A stretch of DNA of 64,000 bases from JANTGF01 sp963750735. Lineage in GTDB: Bacteria > Bacteroidota > Bacteroidia > Bacteroidales > VadinHA17. Positions 18,009 through 26,408 of this stretch are shown one piece after another (position 1 is the stretch's first letter; each line of letters starts with the position of its first letter). The notes beneath the pieces were generated by a model. That model was not told the origin of the DNA. It did not search any database and worked only from the letters and a program-made list of their open reading frames with translations. Where the stretch lies: assembly GCA_963750735.1 (NCBI GenBank), contig CAVVRY010000014.1, positions 150,057-214,056 on the forward strand, in the 5' to 3' direction. The position numbers were made by a program, and so were the translations under genes.

Positions 18009-19016
18009 ATGACCAAAAAAAAGAAGTTTCAGCAGCTTTTCAGTAAAGGAACCCTTGATGACGAAATTCTATTCAGGCCAATCCTAATGCACTTTGCAGC
18101 CAGGTATATTGGTAAATCGTATAAAGAATTTGCATCTGATTATAAGACTTTAGTAGAAAGTAATCTCAGGTGTCTTGAAGATTTTGACTTGGATGCAGTT
18201 GGATTGATCTCTGATCCTTATCGCGAAACTTCTGCTTTCGGTGCAAAAATAACCTTTCCTGATGAAGCTGTTCCTCGCTGCGAGGAATTAATTATCAAAA
18301 CCCTTGAAGATGTTAAATTGCTTAAAAATCCTGATGTTTATAAGGCTCAAAGGACATTGGATCGTATTAATGCAGCAAAATTATTGTACCGAGAAGTAGG
18401 TAACGAAGTCCCGGTTATCGGTTGGGTTGAAGGGCCACTGGCTGAGGCCTGTGACCTGGCTGGAATTAATGAAGTACTGCTTAACCTTCTGGTTAAGCCT
18501 GATTTTGTAAAATTATTAATAGAAAAAACTACTGTAACTGCTATGAATTTTGCAAAGGCTCAAATTGATGCAGGCTGTGACATAATTGGTGTTGGAGATG
18601 CCATTTGTAGTCAAATTTCTCAAGAAAGTTATAAGGAATTTGTTAAAGACAAGCACGCTGAATTATTCGATTACATCCATGGTCAGGGTGCGAAAGTAAA
18701 ACTACATATTTGTGGAAATATTTCACACCTGCTTGCAGATCTCAAGCAAACGCGGCCTGACATTGTAGATATAGATCACATGGTAAATATGGATGAAGCA
18801 TACTATGTACTGGGTCCTGAAATTGTTAGATGTGGAAATATTGATCCGGTAACTGTAATTCAAAATCAGAATGAAAATAAGATAGCAGAAACTGTAAAAG
18901 TACTCTGTAAAAAAGAGCTAGGTAAAAGATTTATACTTTCTGGCGGTTGTGAGATAACCGTTTTAACTCCTCCTTTAAACTTAAAAGCAATGAGGGATTC
19001 CTCAAGGGCATTTTAA
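18009..19016 (+). CDS. Uroporphyrinogen decarboxylase-like (cobamide methyltransferase-type) protein
   Basis: 335 residues, UroD superfamily TIM barrel. It carries His233-x-Cys235 (KLHICGN) and Cys314 (SGGCEI), the zinc-binding H-x-C...C pattern of methylcobamide-dependent methyltransferases such as MtaA/MtbA, which true uroporphyrinogen decarboxylases lack. It is therefore more likely a zinc-dependent methyltransferase or related enzyme than a haem-pathway HemE. No corrinoid protein gene is nearby. It is convergent with the GH130 gene; the stops are adjacent. Substrate unknown. Confidence 0.8.
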   Translation: MTKKKKFQQLFSKGTLDDEILFRPILMHFAARYIGKSYKEFASDYKTLVESNLRCLEDFDLDAVGLISDPYRETSAFGAKITFPDEAVPRCEELIIKTLEDVKLLKNPDVYKAQRTLDRINAAKLLYREVGNEVPVIGWVEGPLAEACDLAGINEVLLNLLVKPDFVKLLIEKTTVTAMNFAKAQIDAGCDIIGVGDAICSQISQESYKEFVKDKHAELFDYIHGQGAKVKLHICGNISHLLADLKQTRPDIVDIDHMVNMDEAYYVLGPEIVRCGNIDPVTVIQNQNENKIAETVKVLCKKELGKRFILSGGCEITVLTPPLNLKAMRDSSRAF

Positions 19017-19017
19017 A

Positions 19018-20193
19018 TCACAATTGATCATTTCTTTTTATTAATTCAATTCTCTGGTTCACACAATCGATAGACCGGAGAGCATCAGGGGGAGTATTCT
19101 TAACATAATCAACCAGCTTGTCTATGGTACTTGTAGCCACATTTAACCTTGTATCACTAGCGCCATAATATATCAACACTTCTCCATTAGATCTTTTTAC
19201 CCAGCCATTTCCAAACACAACATTTGAAACATCGCCAACACGTTCTTCACCCATGGGGGAAAGAAAATGACCACCAGGCTCAAATATTTTCCGGGTAGGA
19301 TCTTCCAGGCTGGTCATGAACATATACAATACGTATCTGGCTCCTGCGGCGGTCCCTCTAACAGCATGAGCTAAATGCAGCCAACCTTCACTGGTTTTTA
19401 TTGGTGCAGGACCCTGACCATTTTTACCTTCCTTAATAGTATGGTAAACTCGCTCGTCGAATATAATTTCCTTATCAAGCTTAGGATTTTCAATATTTTC
19501 ACATAAACCCCATCCGATTCCTTCTCCGGATCCAAGGGCAGCAAAATCGTTCAAAGGACGTGTATAAAACGCGTATTTACCATCAACAAATTCTGGATGT
19601 AACACACAATTTCTTTGTTGACTACTTGAAGTTTTTAAGTTTGGTAGACGTTCCCAGGATTTTAAATCCTTTGACCGAATAATTCCGCAACCGGCCAGAG
19701 CAGCAGAAATATTGTGGGGTTGACTATCGTCGTGGCTTTCAGAACAAAAAGTACCATAAATCCATCCATCTTCGTGTTTTACAAGACGCATATCGTAAAC
19801 ATTTGTCTCATTCGGATATAGATCTGGTATCTGAACCGGATAGTTCCAAAACCTAAAGTTATCAATACCATTCTGGCTTTCAGCTATCCCAAAAAAGGAT
19901 TTTCTATCCCAACCTTCAATCCGAGGCATCAATACCACTTTCCCATTGAATTCTATCGCACCACTATTCAATACAACATTAATTCCCAATCTCTGCATTA
20001 GATGAGGATTGCTTTCAAAATTAAAATCATATTTCCAATTCAATGGCACATGTTCATCAGTTAATACCGGATATTCATACCTGTCATAAATTCCATTCTC
20101 ATATTTTTGCAAAATCCTGTTTGGCCTCCTAAGAAGAGCCTCATGGTTTTGAAGTAGCCTTTCCTTATTTGGTTTAAATTCTTCCTTATTCAT
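19018..20193 (-). CDS. 4-O-beta-D-mannosyl-D-glucose phosphorylase (GH130)
   Basis: 391 residues. The sequence follows the GH130 subfamily 1 enzymes closely: LLQNHEALLRRPN, DRYEYPVLTDEHVP, NSGAIEFNGK, RIEGWDRKSFFGIAES, NGIDNFRFWNYPV, NVYDMRL (Asp134, the expected proton donor), QQRNCVLHPEFVDGKYA, YHTIKEGKNGQGP and GEERVGDVSNV. Such enzymes phosphorolyse mannosyl-1,4-glucose to mannose-1-phosphate and glucose in the cytosol, late in beta-mannan breakdown. It is divergent from the mannose-6-phosphate isomerase gene (134-base gap), which fits feeding mannose-1-phosphate into glycolysis. No mannanase or transporter is in the window. Confidence 0.9.
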   Translation of the reverse strand: MNKEEFKPNKERLLQNHEALLRRPNRILQKYENGIYDRYEYPVLTDEHVPLNWKYDFNFESNPHLMQRLGINVVLNSGAIEFNGKVVLMPRIEGWDRKSFFGIAESQNGIDNFRFWNYPVQIPDLYPNETNVYDMRLVKHEDGWIYGTFCSESHDDSQPHNISAALAGCGIIRSKDLKSWERLPNLKTSSSQQRNCVLHPEFVDGKYAFYTRPLNDFAALGSGEGIGWGLCENIENPKLDKEIIFDERVYHTIKEGKNGQGPAPIKTSEGWLHLAHAVRGTAAGARYVLYMFMTSLEDPTRKIFEPGGHFLSPMGEERVGDVSNVVFGNGWVKRSNGEVLIYYGASDTRLNVATSTIDKLVDYVKNTPPDALRSIDCVNQRIELIKRNDQL

Positions 20194-20327
20194 ATAATCG
20201 TTTCTTAATCAGTCAATTATCTCAAAATAAATGATCCGACAATAATTGATGATGTTTTTAGTATTATCTTTCCTCAAAAATATTAAAATAATAATCTGAA
20301 TAAAATTTTGGACTCATTTATATAAAT

Positions 20328-22088
20328 GTGAATACATCAACATACAATAAACTTCCCTTTGTTGAAGTAAAAGGAAAATATGCCGTTTACAAAGGTTGGG
20401 TGAATATAGCTGAGGCACTAAAAACTCATGCCAATAAAATAAATAAGGCACGATTAATAATAGTGGTTGAATGTTACCAGGGAGTTGTAATTGAAGAGAT
20501 AGAACAGCAGTTGTCTAATCACCTGGATACAAATGAAACATTTCTATCAACTGAGGTCATGTATGAGGAAGAGGTAATAAAAAAAATGGTATATCCTGAT
20601 GTTACGGATGATCGAATTTTTGGCAATCTCACTGATCTGAACATGCAGGATTTCATTGATGAAAATAAGGTTAAGGCATTTTGCAGTGAAATCAACAAAA
20701 TCGGGAAAGGACTAATTCTGGTTATTGGTCCAGGGGCCAGTCTGATTTGCCCCGATTATGATTTATTGGTCTATGCAGATATGGCACGATGGGAGATCCA
20801 ACAGCGCATGAGGCGGCATGAAGTAGACAATCTGGGTGTAAAAAATCGAAATACAAAAGATTGGATGCTACTTTATAAACAAGGTTATTTTGTTGATTGG
20901 CGTATTTGCGACCGATTAAAGAAGCAATTATTTGATAATATAGACTTTGTTTTAGATACCAATAACAGGGAAGAACCCAAATTGGTGCCAAATAATGCCG
21001 TTCTCAGTGGTTACAAAACTGCTGTGAAACGTCCTTTTAGTGTTGTTCCTTTTTTCGATCCGGGACCTTGGGGTGGTCAGTGGTTGAAAGAAGTTTGCAA
21101 TTTAGATCCGAATCAAGATAACTATGCATGGTGTTTTAATTGTGTTCCTGAAGAAAATAGCCTTTTATTAAAAATTGGAGGTGAGCTCATTGAATTACCA
21201 AGCATTAACCTGGTATTCCGCCACCCAACAGAACTTTTAGGTATTTCTGTATACGAACGATTTGGTGATGAATTCCCAATCCGCTTCGACTTTTTAGATA
21301 CTATGGGAGGTGGAAACTTAAGCCTTCAGGTGCATCCATTAACTGAATATATTCAGGCAAAATTTGGCTTGGGATATACTCAAGACGAAAGTTATTACAT
21401 GCTCGATACGAAAGATGGGGCCTGTGTTTATCTTGGTCTAAAGGAAGATGTGGAGCAAGAATCTTGTATTCAAGATTTAAAAGAAGCTCGAAAAGGCCAA
21501 AAAGTTTTTGACGACTGTAAGTATATTCAGACATGGCCAGCAAAAAAGCATGATCATTTCCTTATTCCTGCCGGAACAATCCATTGTTCTGGGAAAAATT
21601 GCATGGTGCTCGAAATAAGTGCAACTCCTTACATATTTACTTTTAAATTATGGGACTGGGGTCGCTTAGGTATGGATGGAAAGCCACGACCTATCAATAT
21701 TGAACATGCAGAACAGGTAATTCAATGGGACAGGTCAACAGAATGGACAAAAGAAAATTTGATCAACAGATTTGAAATTGTTGATCAGGGTAAAGACTGG
21801 ATTGAAGAACGAACCGGATTGCATGAGCTAGAGTTTATTGAAACGCGTCGCCATTGGTTCACAGGATTAGTAAAACACGAAACCAAATTTGGAGTAGAAG
21901 TTATTTGTTTAGTGGAGGGTGAAGAAATTATTGTAGAATGTCCAGAGAATAATTTTGAGCCATATGTAATACACTATGCAGAGGTATTCATTTTACCAGC
22001 CAGCATAAAAAAATATACAATTCGGCCATTCGGAAAATCCCTTGGCAAAAAATGCGGAACTATAAAAGCCTATGTTCGTCCTCAATAG
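20328..22088 (+). CDS. Class I mannose-6-phosphate isomerase with a long N-terminal extension
   Basis: 586 residues. The C-terminal part from about 225 (FSVVPFFDPGPWGGQWLKE) is a cupin phosphomannose isomerase: metal ligands in LSLQVHP (Gln, His) and PAGTIHCS (His), then a second cupin. It interconverts mannose-6-phosphate and fructose-6-phosphate. The first about 220 residues resemble a nucleoside-kinase-like alpha/beta domain (GLILVIGPGASLICPDYDLLVYADMARWEIQQRMRRHE), but no Walker A G-x-x-x-x-G-K-[ST] is present, so it is probably not an active kinase. GTG start; the overlapping ATG two bases upstream hits a stop at once. It is divergent from the GH130 phosphorylase, so both probably act in mannose metabolism. 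Confidence 0.85.
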   Translation: MNTSTYNKLPFVEVKGKYAVYKGWVNIAEALKTHANKINKARLIIVVECYQGVVIEEIEQQLSNHLDTNETFLSTEVMYEEEVIKKMVYPDVTDDRIFGNLTDLNMQDFIDENKVKAFCSEINKIGKGLILVIGPGASLICPDYDLLVYADMARWEIQQRMRRHEVDNLGVKNRNTKDWMLLYKQGYFVDWRICDRLKKQLFDNIDFVLDTNNREEPKLVPNNAVLSGYKTAVKRPFSVVPFFDPGPWGGQWLKEVCNLDPNQDNYAWCFNCVPEENSLLLKIGGELIELPSINLVFRHPTELLGISVYERFGDEFPIRFDFLDTMGGGNLSLQVHPLTEYIQAKFGLGYTQDESYYMLDTKDGACVYLGLKEDVEQESCIQDLKEARKGQKVFDDCKYIQTWPAKKHDHFLIPAGTIHCSGKNCMVLEISATPYIFTFKLWDWGRLGMDGKPRPINIEHAEQVIQWDRSTEWTKENLINRFEIVDQGKDWIEERTGLHELEFIETRRHWFTGLVKHETKFGVEVICLVEGEEIIVECPENNFEPYVIHYAEVFILPASIKKYTIRPFGKSLGKKCGTIKAYVRPQ

Positions 22089-22193
22089 CAGCTTAAATCC
22101 TAAAATTATTAAACATTAAATCCTATAGGTGCAACTAATAAACCAATGAAGGCAAAAATTGACAAGGAGTGAGTCTTGCTGCTGTAATGTTTA

Positions 22194-22222
22194 TGCCTGT
22201 TGAAAAATTGTTGCTAAATTTG
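22194..22222 (+). promoter_or_regulatory. Candidate promoter of the CCA-adding enzyme gene
   Basis: TAAATTTG at 22215-22222 fits the Bacteroidota -7 consensus TAnnTTTG. A TTTA (22190-22193) lies 21 bases upstream at the -33 position (consensus TTTG). This would give a leader of about 50 bases. Confidence 0.45.
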
Positions 22223-22278
22223 AACACTAAAAAACCACGATTTAGTTTCTCGAAGCTTATTGTAAAATAACCATAGTT

Positions 22279-23691
22279 GTGAAGAGCGGACTCACCAATC
22301 CAATTTTTAAAATCATCTCAGAGATTTCTGCTCAGGAAGAAATTCCTGCATACGTTGTTGGTGGTTATGTTAGAGATCTTTTTTTGGATCGTTCTAAAGA
22401 GGAGCAGGATATTGATGTGGTGGTGGTAGGCAATGGGATTGAAATGGCAAGGAAGGTTGCAAAGGCTGCAAAACCTAAAACTAAAGTATCGGTTTTTAAA
22501 AATTTTGGTACGGCCATGTTTAGGTATGGAACAAATGAAATTGAGTTTGTTGGAGCACGGAAAGAATCTTATCGAAAATCTTCACGAAAACCTCTTGTTG
22601 AAGATGGATCACTTGAGGATGATCAGAAGCGCAGGGATTTTACTATTAATGCAATGGCCATTAGTTTAAATAAAGATTCATATGGATCTTTTATTGATCC
22701 ATTTAATGGTATTTCAGATTTAGAAAATAAGATTATCCGAACACCTCTTGATCCGGATCAGACATTTTCTGATGATCCATTGCGAATGATCCGAGCAGTC
22801 AGGTTTGCTGCACAGCTGAATTTTACAATTGAAGAGGAGACATTTAATGCAATTGAAAGAAATTATGAACGTATAAAAATTGTATCACAGGAAAGGATTA
22901 TTACTGAACTTCAAAAAATCATTTTATCCGATAAACCATCTAAAGGATTTATTTTACTTGAACAAACACACCTTCTTGAAATTATTTTTCCTGAATTGCA
23001 AAGCATGAAGGGAGTGGATTCAATTGATGGCAAACAGCATAAAGATAATTTTTACCATACTTTGATGGTTTTGGACAACATCAGTCTAAAAACCAATAAT
23101 ATTTGGTTGAGATGGGCAGCCATATTGCATGATATTGGAAAGCCCAGTACAAAAAAATATATACCTGAACTCGGTTGGACATTTCACGGGCACGACTTTA
23201 TTGGATCAAAAATGGTTCCAGGTATTTTTAGAAGAATGAAACTACCCTTAAGTGACAGTATGAAGTATGTGCAGAAAATTGTCCTGCTTCATCTGAGACC
23301 CATTGCCCTGGCTGAGGATGTTGTTTCTGACTCTGCCATCCGCAGGCTTTTATTTGACGCAGGAGAAGATATCGAGGATCTTATGACACTCAGCGAAGCT
23401 GATATTACTTCGAAAAATGAGAAAAAGATAAAAACATATCTTAAAAACTTCAGGAAAGTCAGACAGAAGTTAAAAACGATTGAAGAAAAAGATGCTGTAA
23501 AAAATTTCCAACCGCCTATTAGTGGGGATGATATTATTAAAACCTTTAACATCAATCCATCCAGGGAAGTCGGTTTAATCAAAACAGCCATAAAAGAAGC
23601 CATATTGGATGGTATTATTGGTAACAATTATGAAGAGGCATATGAGTTTATGCTTCAAAAAGGGAAAGATCTTGGTCTGACTAGAAAATAA
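22279..23691 (+). CDS. cca: CCA-adding tRNA nucleotidyltransferase with HD domain
   Basis: 470 residues, GTG start. The class II nucleotidyltransferase head has GGYVRD (28-33), the catalytic pair DID (44-46) and RRDFTINAMA; it is followed by DPDQTFSDDPLRMIRAVRFAAQL (RNA-binding/neck) and an HD hydrolase domain with His284-Asp285 (ILHDIGK). It adds or repairs the 3' CCA of tRNA. The domain order matches bacterial CCA/PAP enzymes of the HD-containing type; a poly(A) polymerase role cannot be excluded by eye but a tRNA role is more likely because no other CCA gene is in view. Monocistronic. Confidence 0.9.
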   Translation: MKSGLTNPIFKIISEISAQEEIPAYVVGGYVRDLFLDRSKEEQDIDVVVVGNGIEMARKVAKAAKPKTKVSVFKNFGTAMFRYGTNEIEFVGARKESYRKSSRKPLVEDGSLEDDQKRRDFTINAMAISLNKDSYGSFIDPFNGISDLENKIIRTPLDPDQTFSDDPLRMIRAVRFAAQLNFTIEEETFNAIERNYERIKIVSQERIITELQKIILSDKPSKGFILLEQTHLLEIIFPELQSMKGVDSIDGKQHKDNFYHTLMVLDNISLKTNNIWLRWAAILHDIGKPSTKKYIPELGWTFHGHDFIGSKMVPGIFRRMKLPLSDSMKYVQKIVLLHLRPIALAEDVVSDSAIRRLLFDAGEDIEDLMTLSEADITSKNEKKIKTYLKNFRKVRQKLKTIEEKDAVKNFQPPISGDDIIKTFNINPSREVGLIKTAIKEAILDGIIGNNYEEAYEFMLQKGKDLGLTRK

Positions 23692-23713
23692 TTTTGGCAA
23701 GTGAATGTAATAG

Positions 23714-24799
23714 TTAATTCCTAGAAGAATCTCCGGGTTTTGGAATAAGCAGATTGACCTTCACTGGAAAATGATCGCTGAATCCACCTAAATATTTATA
23801 CCCGGAATAGGTTGCAAAGGGCTTGATTCCTAGATTCCTTTCATCCTCAATCGTTAGGAATGGTGGTTTGAAAACCCCAAAAGTAGCCAGATCAACCTGA
23901 ATCTTTAACTCATTATTAAGTAAATTTCCTGAGACAATAATTTGATCAAATTTATTCCACATGCTCCGGTATTTATAAGAACCAGATTTATTATCGGTAA
24001 TACCATCCAGATTGTAGAGGAGTCCTGATAGTGGCTCATCCATTGATAGTTTCGCATCCAAAACAATATTAAGGCTTTGATTATCCGGATCATCATTAAA
24101 ATCCCCCATAATTAGAACACCCTCACCCGGAGAATTTAAGCGAATGCTTTCAATTTTGGTTTTTAGGGTTTTAGCTGCCTGAATACGCCTTGATTCAGAT
24201 TCAAGCTGACCACCCCTGCGAGAAGGCCAGTGGTTAACGAAAATATGAATAGTATCTGAGGAGTGTATAAAAACCCCTTTTACATAAAGTATATCTCTGG
24301 TAAGATAAGAAGTGGATTCCTTAAAGTAAACTGGTATTGGTTCTGCATGGGTAGGTTCAAAAACTGCCTCATTGTAGAGGAGAGCAACATCTATTCCACG
24401 GCTATCAGGTGATTCAAAATGTTTATATTTATACTTAAACTTAGAAAGTGGAGTATCGTAAATTAAGTCATTCAATACTCTTCTATTTTCTACCTCACAA
24501 AGTCCAATTATAGCTGGTGGATCCCATCCTCCTGCAGCAACAATTGCTTTATAAAGCTTGCTAATTTTTGAATTATACCTATCAATGGTCCAGTGTTTTT
24601 CACCATATGGCAAAAATTCTTCATCGACTTTTAAGGTATCGTCCCAGGTATCAAAAAGGTTCTCTACATTGTAAAATAATAGTCCAACATGATTAGAGTT
24701 ATCATTATTTTGAGCAATTAAGTTAGAGCCAATAATAAATGAAAGGAGAATTAATATTAAAGGTTTACGCAAACCGAAAAATAAAAAGATATTCTTCAT
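23714..24799 (-). CDS. Secreted endonuclease/exonuclease/phosphatase (EEP) family protein
   Basis: 361 residues with an N-terminal hydrophobic signal (ILILLSFIIGSNLIAQ). The EEP fold is indicated by LLFYNVENLFDTWDD (metal-binding N/E), IIGLCEVENRRVL (catalytic Glu), the GIDVALLYN segment, NHWPSRRGG, IMGDFNDDPDN (Asp-x-Asn) and a final GGFSDHFPV (Asp-His). All key residues of a metal-dependent phosphodiesterase are present, so it is probably active outside the cytoplasm on nucleic acid or another phosphodiester. Its ATG overlaps the stop of the upstream lipoprotein gene (TAATG), so the two are co-translated. Confidence 0.87.
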   Translation of the reverse strand: MKNIFLFFGLRKPLILILLSFIIGSNLIAQNNDNSNHVGLLFYNVENLFDTWDDTLKVDEEFLPYGEKHWTIDRYNSKISKLYKAIVAAGGWDPPAIIGLCEVENRRVLNDLIYDTPLSKFKYKYKHFESPDSRGIDVALLYNEAVFEPTHAEPIPVYFKESTSYLTRDILYVKGVFIHSSDTIHIFVNHWPSRRGGQLESESRRIQAAKTLKTKIESIRLNSPGEGVLIMGDFNDDPDNQSLNIVLDAKLSMDEPLSGLLYNLDGITDNKSGSYKYRSMWNKFDQIIVSGNLLNNELKIQVDLATFGVFKPPFLTIEDERNLGIKPFATYSGYKYLGGFSDHFPVKVNLLIPKPGDSSRN

Positions 24800-26256
24800 T
24801 ACCTTGAATTCCTAGTTGGTGCAACCTCTTCAATACGCTCGAAAACTCCAAGATCCGGCCCGGAATCATCCAATCGACTGTTTCCTAACAAATCTATTGG
24901 AAATGGCTCGGCTATTTCCAATAAACCCAAATCCTTTGCAAAAGCAAGTGTATCAAGCTGAAAATTAAATTCTCCAGGAGAAATGAAGCCTGGTTCTTCG
25001 TTAACCCAAACATTGTTATAATTAGCTGAGCCTGCCACATCAACAGAAGTATCAGCCTTTACAAGACAATGATCAAAAGTATAATTGAATACTCCACCAG
25101 TCTCTAATTCATCTACAAATACTTCATTTTCTAAACTCCCATAAATGATACAATTTCCAAACTCTGCTTGTAATAAATCTCCGGTAAACAAAGCAGTATC
25201 ATTTAAATTATAATAATTTGATAGTAGAAAAGTAGGTGTAGCCCTGTGTGACCAACCCCAATAATTTGCAAATGTGCACTGGATGAATTCATACAAACCT
25301 CCTGTTGTCAGAGCTGTTGTAAAAGCTGCACAATCAGCAATCAAACAATTATTTGCCTCAATTTTAGCCCCAACAGATGATATCCCAGCATAAGTCATAT
25401 GTTGAATGATTGTATTTGAAAGCTTCAAATCCGGGGGTGGATCATTTGAGTAGAAATTTCCTAGATGAATACCAGTAATCCCATTGAGGATATTTGCATA
25501 ATTAATTTCATTTCCAACGCTGCCATTAATAAAATAAATTCCACTCCATTGCCCAGGTATATCTTTGTACATCTCATCAAGCCTGTCTCCCTGGAAAAAA
25601 ACTGGCTCATCCAGAGTTCCATTTACTTTTAAAGTCCCACTGATATACATGGTAGAACCCTTATGAAAATACAGTCGTGTACCTGGAGAAATAGTAAGGA
25701 CCTCTAAAGTATCCACCATAAATGAATTATAAATAAGATATGGTTTATCGTTTATCCAGGTCTGACTGCTAATTACCTCTCCATTTATCAGGTGAACATC
25801 CTGCCCCCAGGCTACAAGGTCGACATCCTGCATATTGTTATTGGTAATAAACACAATTGAATCCTGAACCACCATTGGGTTATTCAAATTAAAAGGATCA
25901 ATGGTTGCTTCAACAAAAACATACAGACTATCCCCACCTTCAATTGGGACATCCTCAACAAACAGTCCTTTTCTACCATCAACATTCATCCTAAAAAAGG
26001 AACTTGTTCCCTCACCCAACGAAATGGATGAAATCATAACACTCTCTTTATTCGGATTATGGACAGTAAATTCAAGGGTAACTGTACCAATACTTGTAAA
26101 AACTGTATCAAACATCAAGGTATCAACCGAGAATAAAAGTTTGACTGAAGGATCATCTGTAAAATGCTCCTTTTCGCAGCTTCCAAATAGAACAACAAAG
26201 AGAATTACAAAAAAAGTAGAATTCGAAAATGCTGATATATTTAATTTAAGATTCAA
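24799..26256 (-). CDS. Beta-helix-like lipoprotein
   Basis: 485 residues with a lipoprotein signal (FFVILFVVLFGSC, Cys27). Residues about 35-160 form an immunoglobulin-like region (DTLMFDTVFTSIGTVTLEFTVHNPNKESVMISSISLG), followed by a right-handed parallel beta-helix-like stretch (PGTRLYFHKGSTMYISGTLKVNGT, SNTIIQHMTYAGISSVGAKIEANNCLI). The end (LDDSGPDLGVFE) resembles the PDLGAFE end common in choice-of-anchor/beta-helix proteins. No catalytic residues are recognised. It is co-transcribed and translationally coupled with the EEP phosphodiesterase, which suggests a joint envelope role. Function unknown. Confidence 0.75.
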   Translation of the reverse strand: MNLKLNISAFSNSTFFVILFVVLFGSCEKEHFTDDPSVKLLFSVDTLMFDTVFTSIGTVTLEFTVHNPNKESVMISSISLGEGTSSFFRMNVDGRKGLFVEDVPIEGGDSLYVFVEATIDPFNLNNPMVVQDSIVFITNNNMQDVDLVAWGQDVHLINGEVISSQTWINDKPYLIYNSFMVDTLEVLTISPGTRLYFHKGSTMYISGTLKVNGTLDEPVFFQGDRLDEMYKDIPGQWSGIYFINGSVGNEINYANILNGITGIHLGNFYSNDPPPDLKLSNTIIQHMTYAGISSVGAKIEANNCLIADCAAFTTALTTGGLYEFIQCTFANYWGWSHRATPTFLLSNYYNLNDTALFTGDLLQAEFGNCIIYGSLENEVFVDELETGGVFNYTFDHCLVKADTSVDVAGSANYNNVWVNEEPGFISPGEFNFQLDTLAFAKDLGLLEIAEPFPIDLLGNSRLDDSGPDLGVFERIEEVAPTRNSR

Positions 26257-26375
26257 ATTGCAGGTTGTATTACAAGGTTTTAAATATAGATAAATGTTGA
26301 CTTAGCAAGAACGGTATAAAGTTAAAAACATTATAAATTCTAATGGAATCGGAATCTGTTGCTTTTAAAAAAACT

Positions 26376-26383
26376 TATCTTTG
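26376..26383 (+). promoter_or_regulatory. Candidate -7 box of the amidohydrolase gene
   Basis: TATCTTTG matches TAnnTTTG and lies 25 bases before the start codon. A convincing -33 element is not seen. Confidence 0.4.
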
Positions 26384-26408
26384 ATAAAATTTTTACCATT
26401 ATAATATT

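Noticed and set aside
18009..19016. Haem-pathway uroporphyrinogen decarboxylase (HemE)
   Set aside because: The H-x-C...C zinc pattern points to the methyltransferase branch of the superfamily, and no haem genes are nearby.
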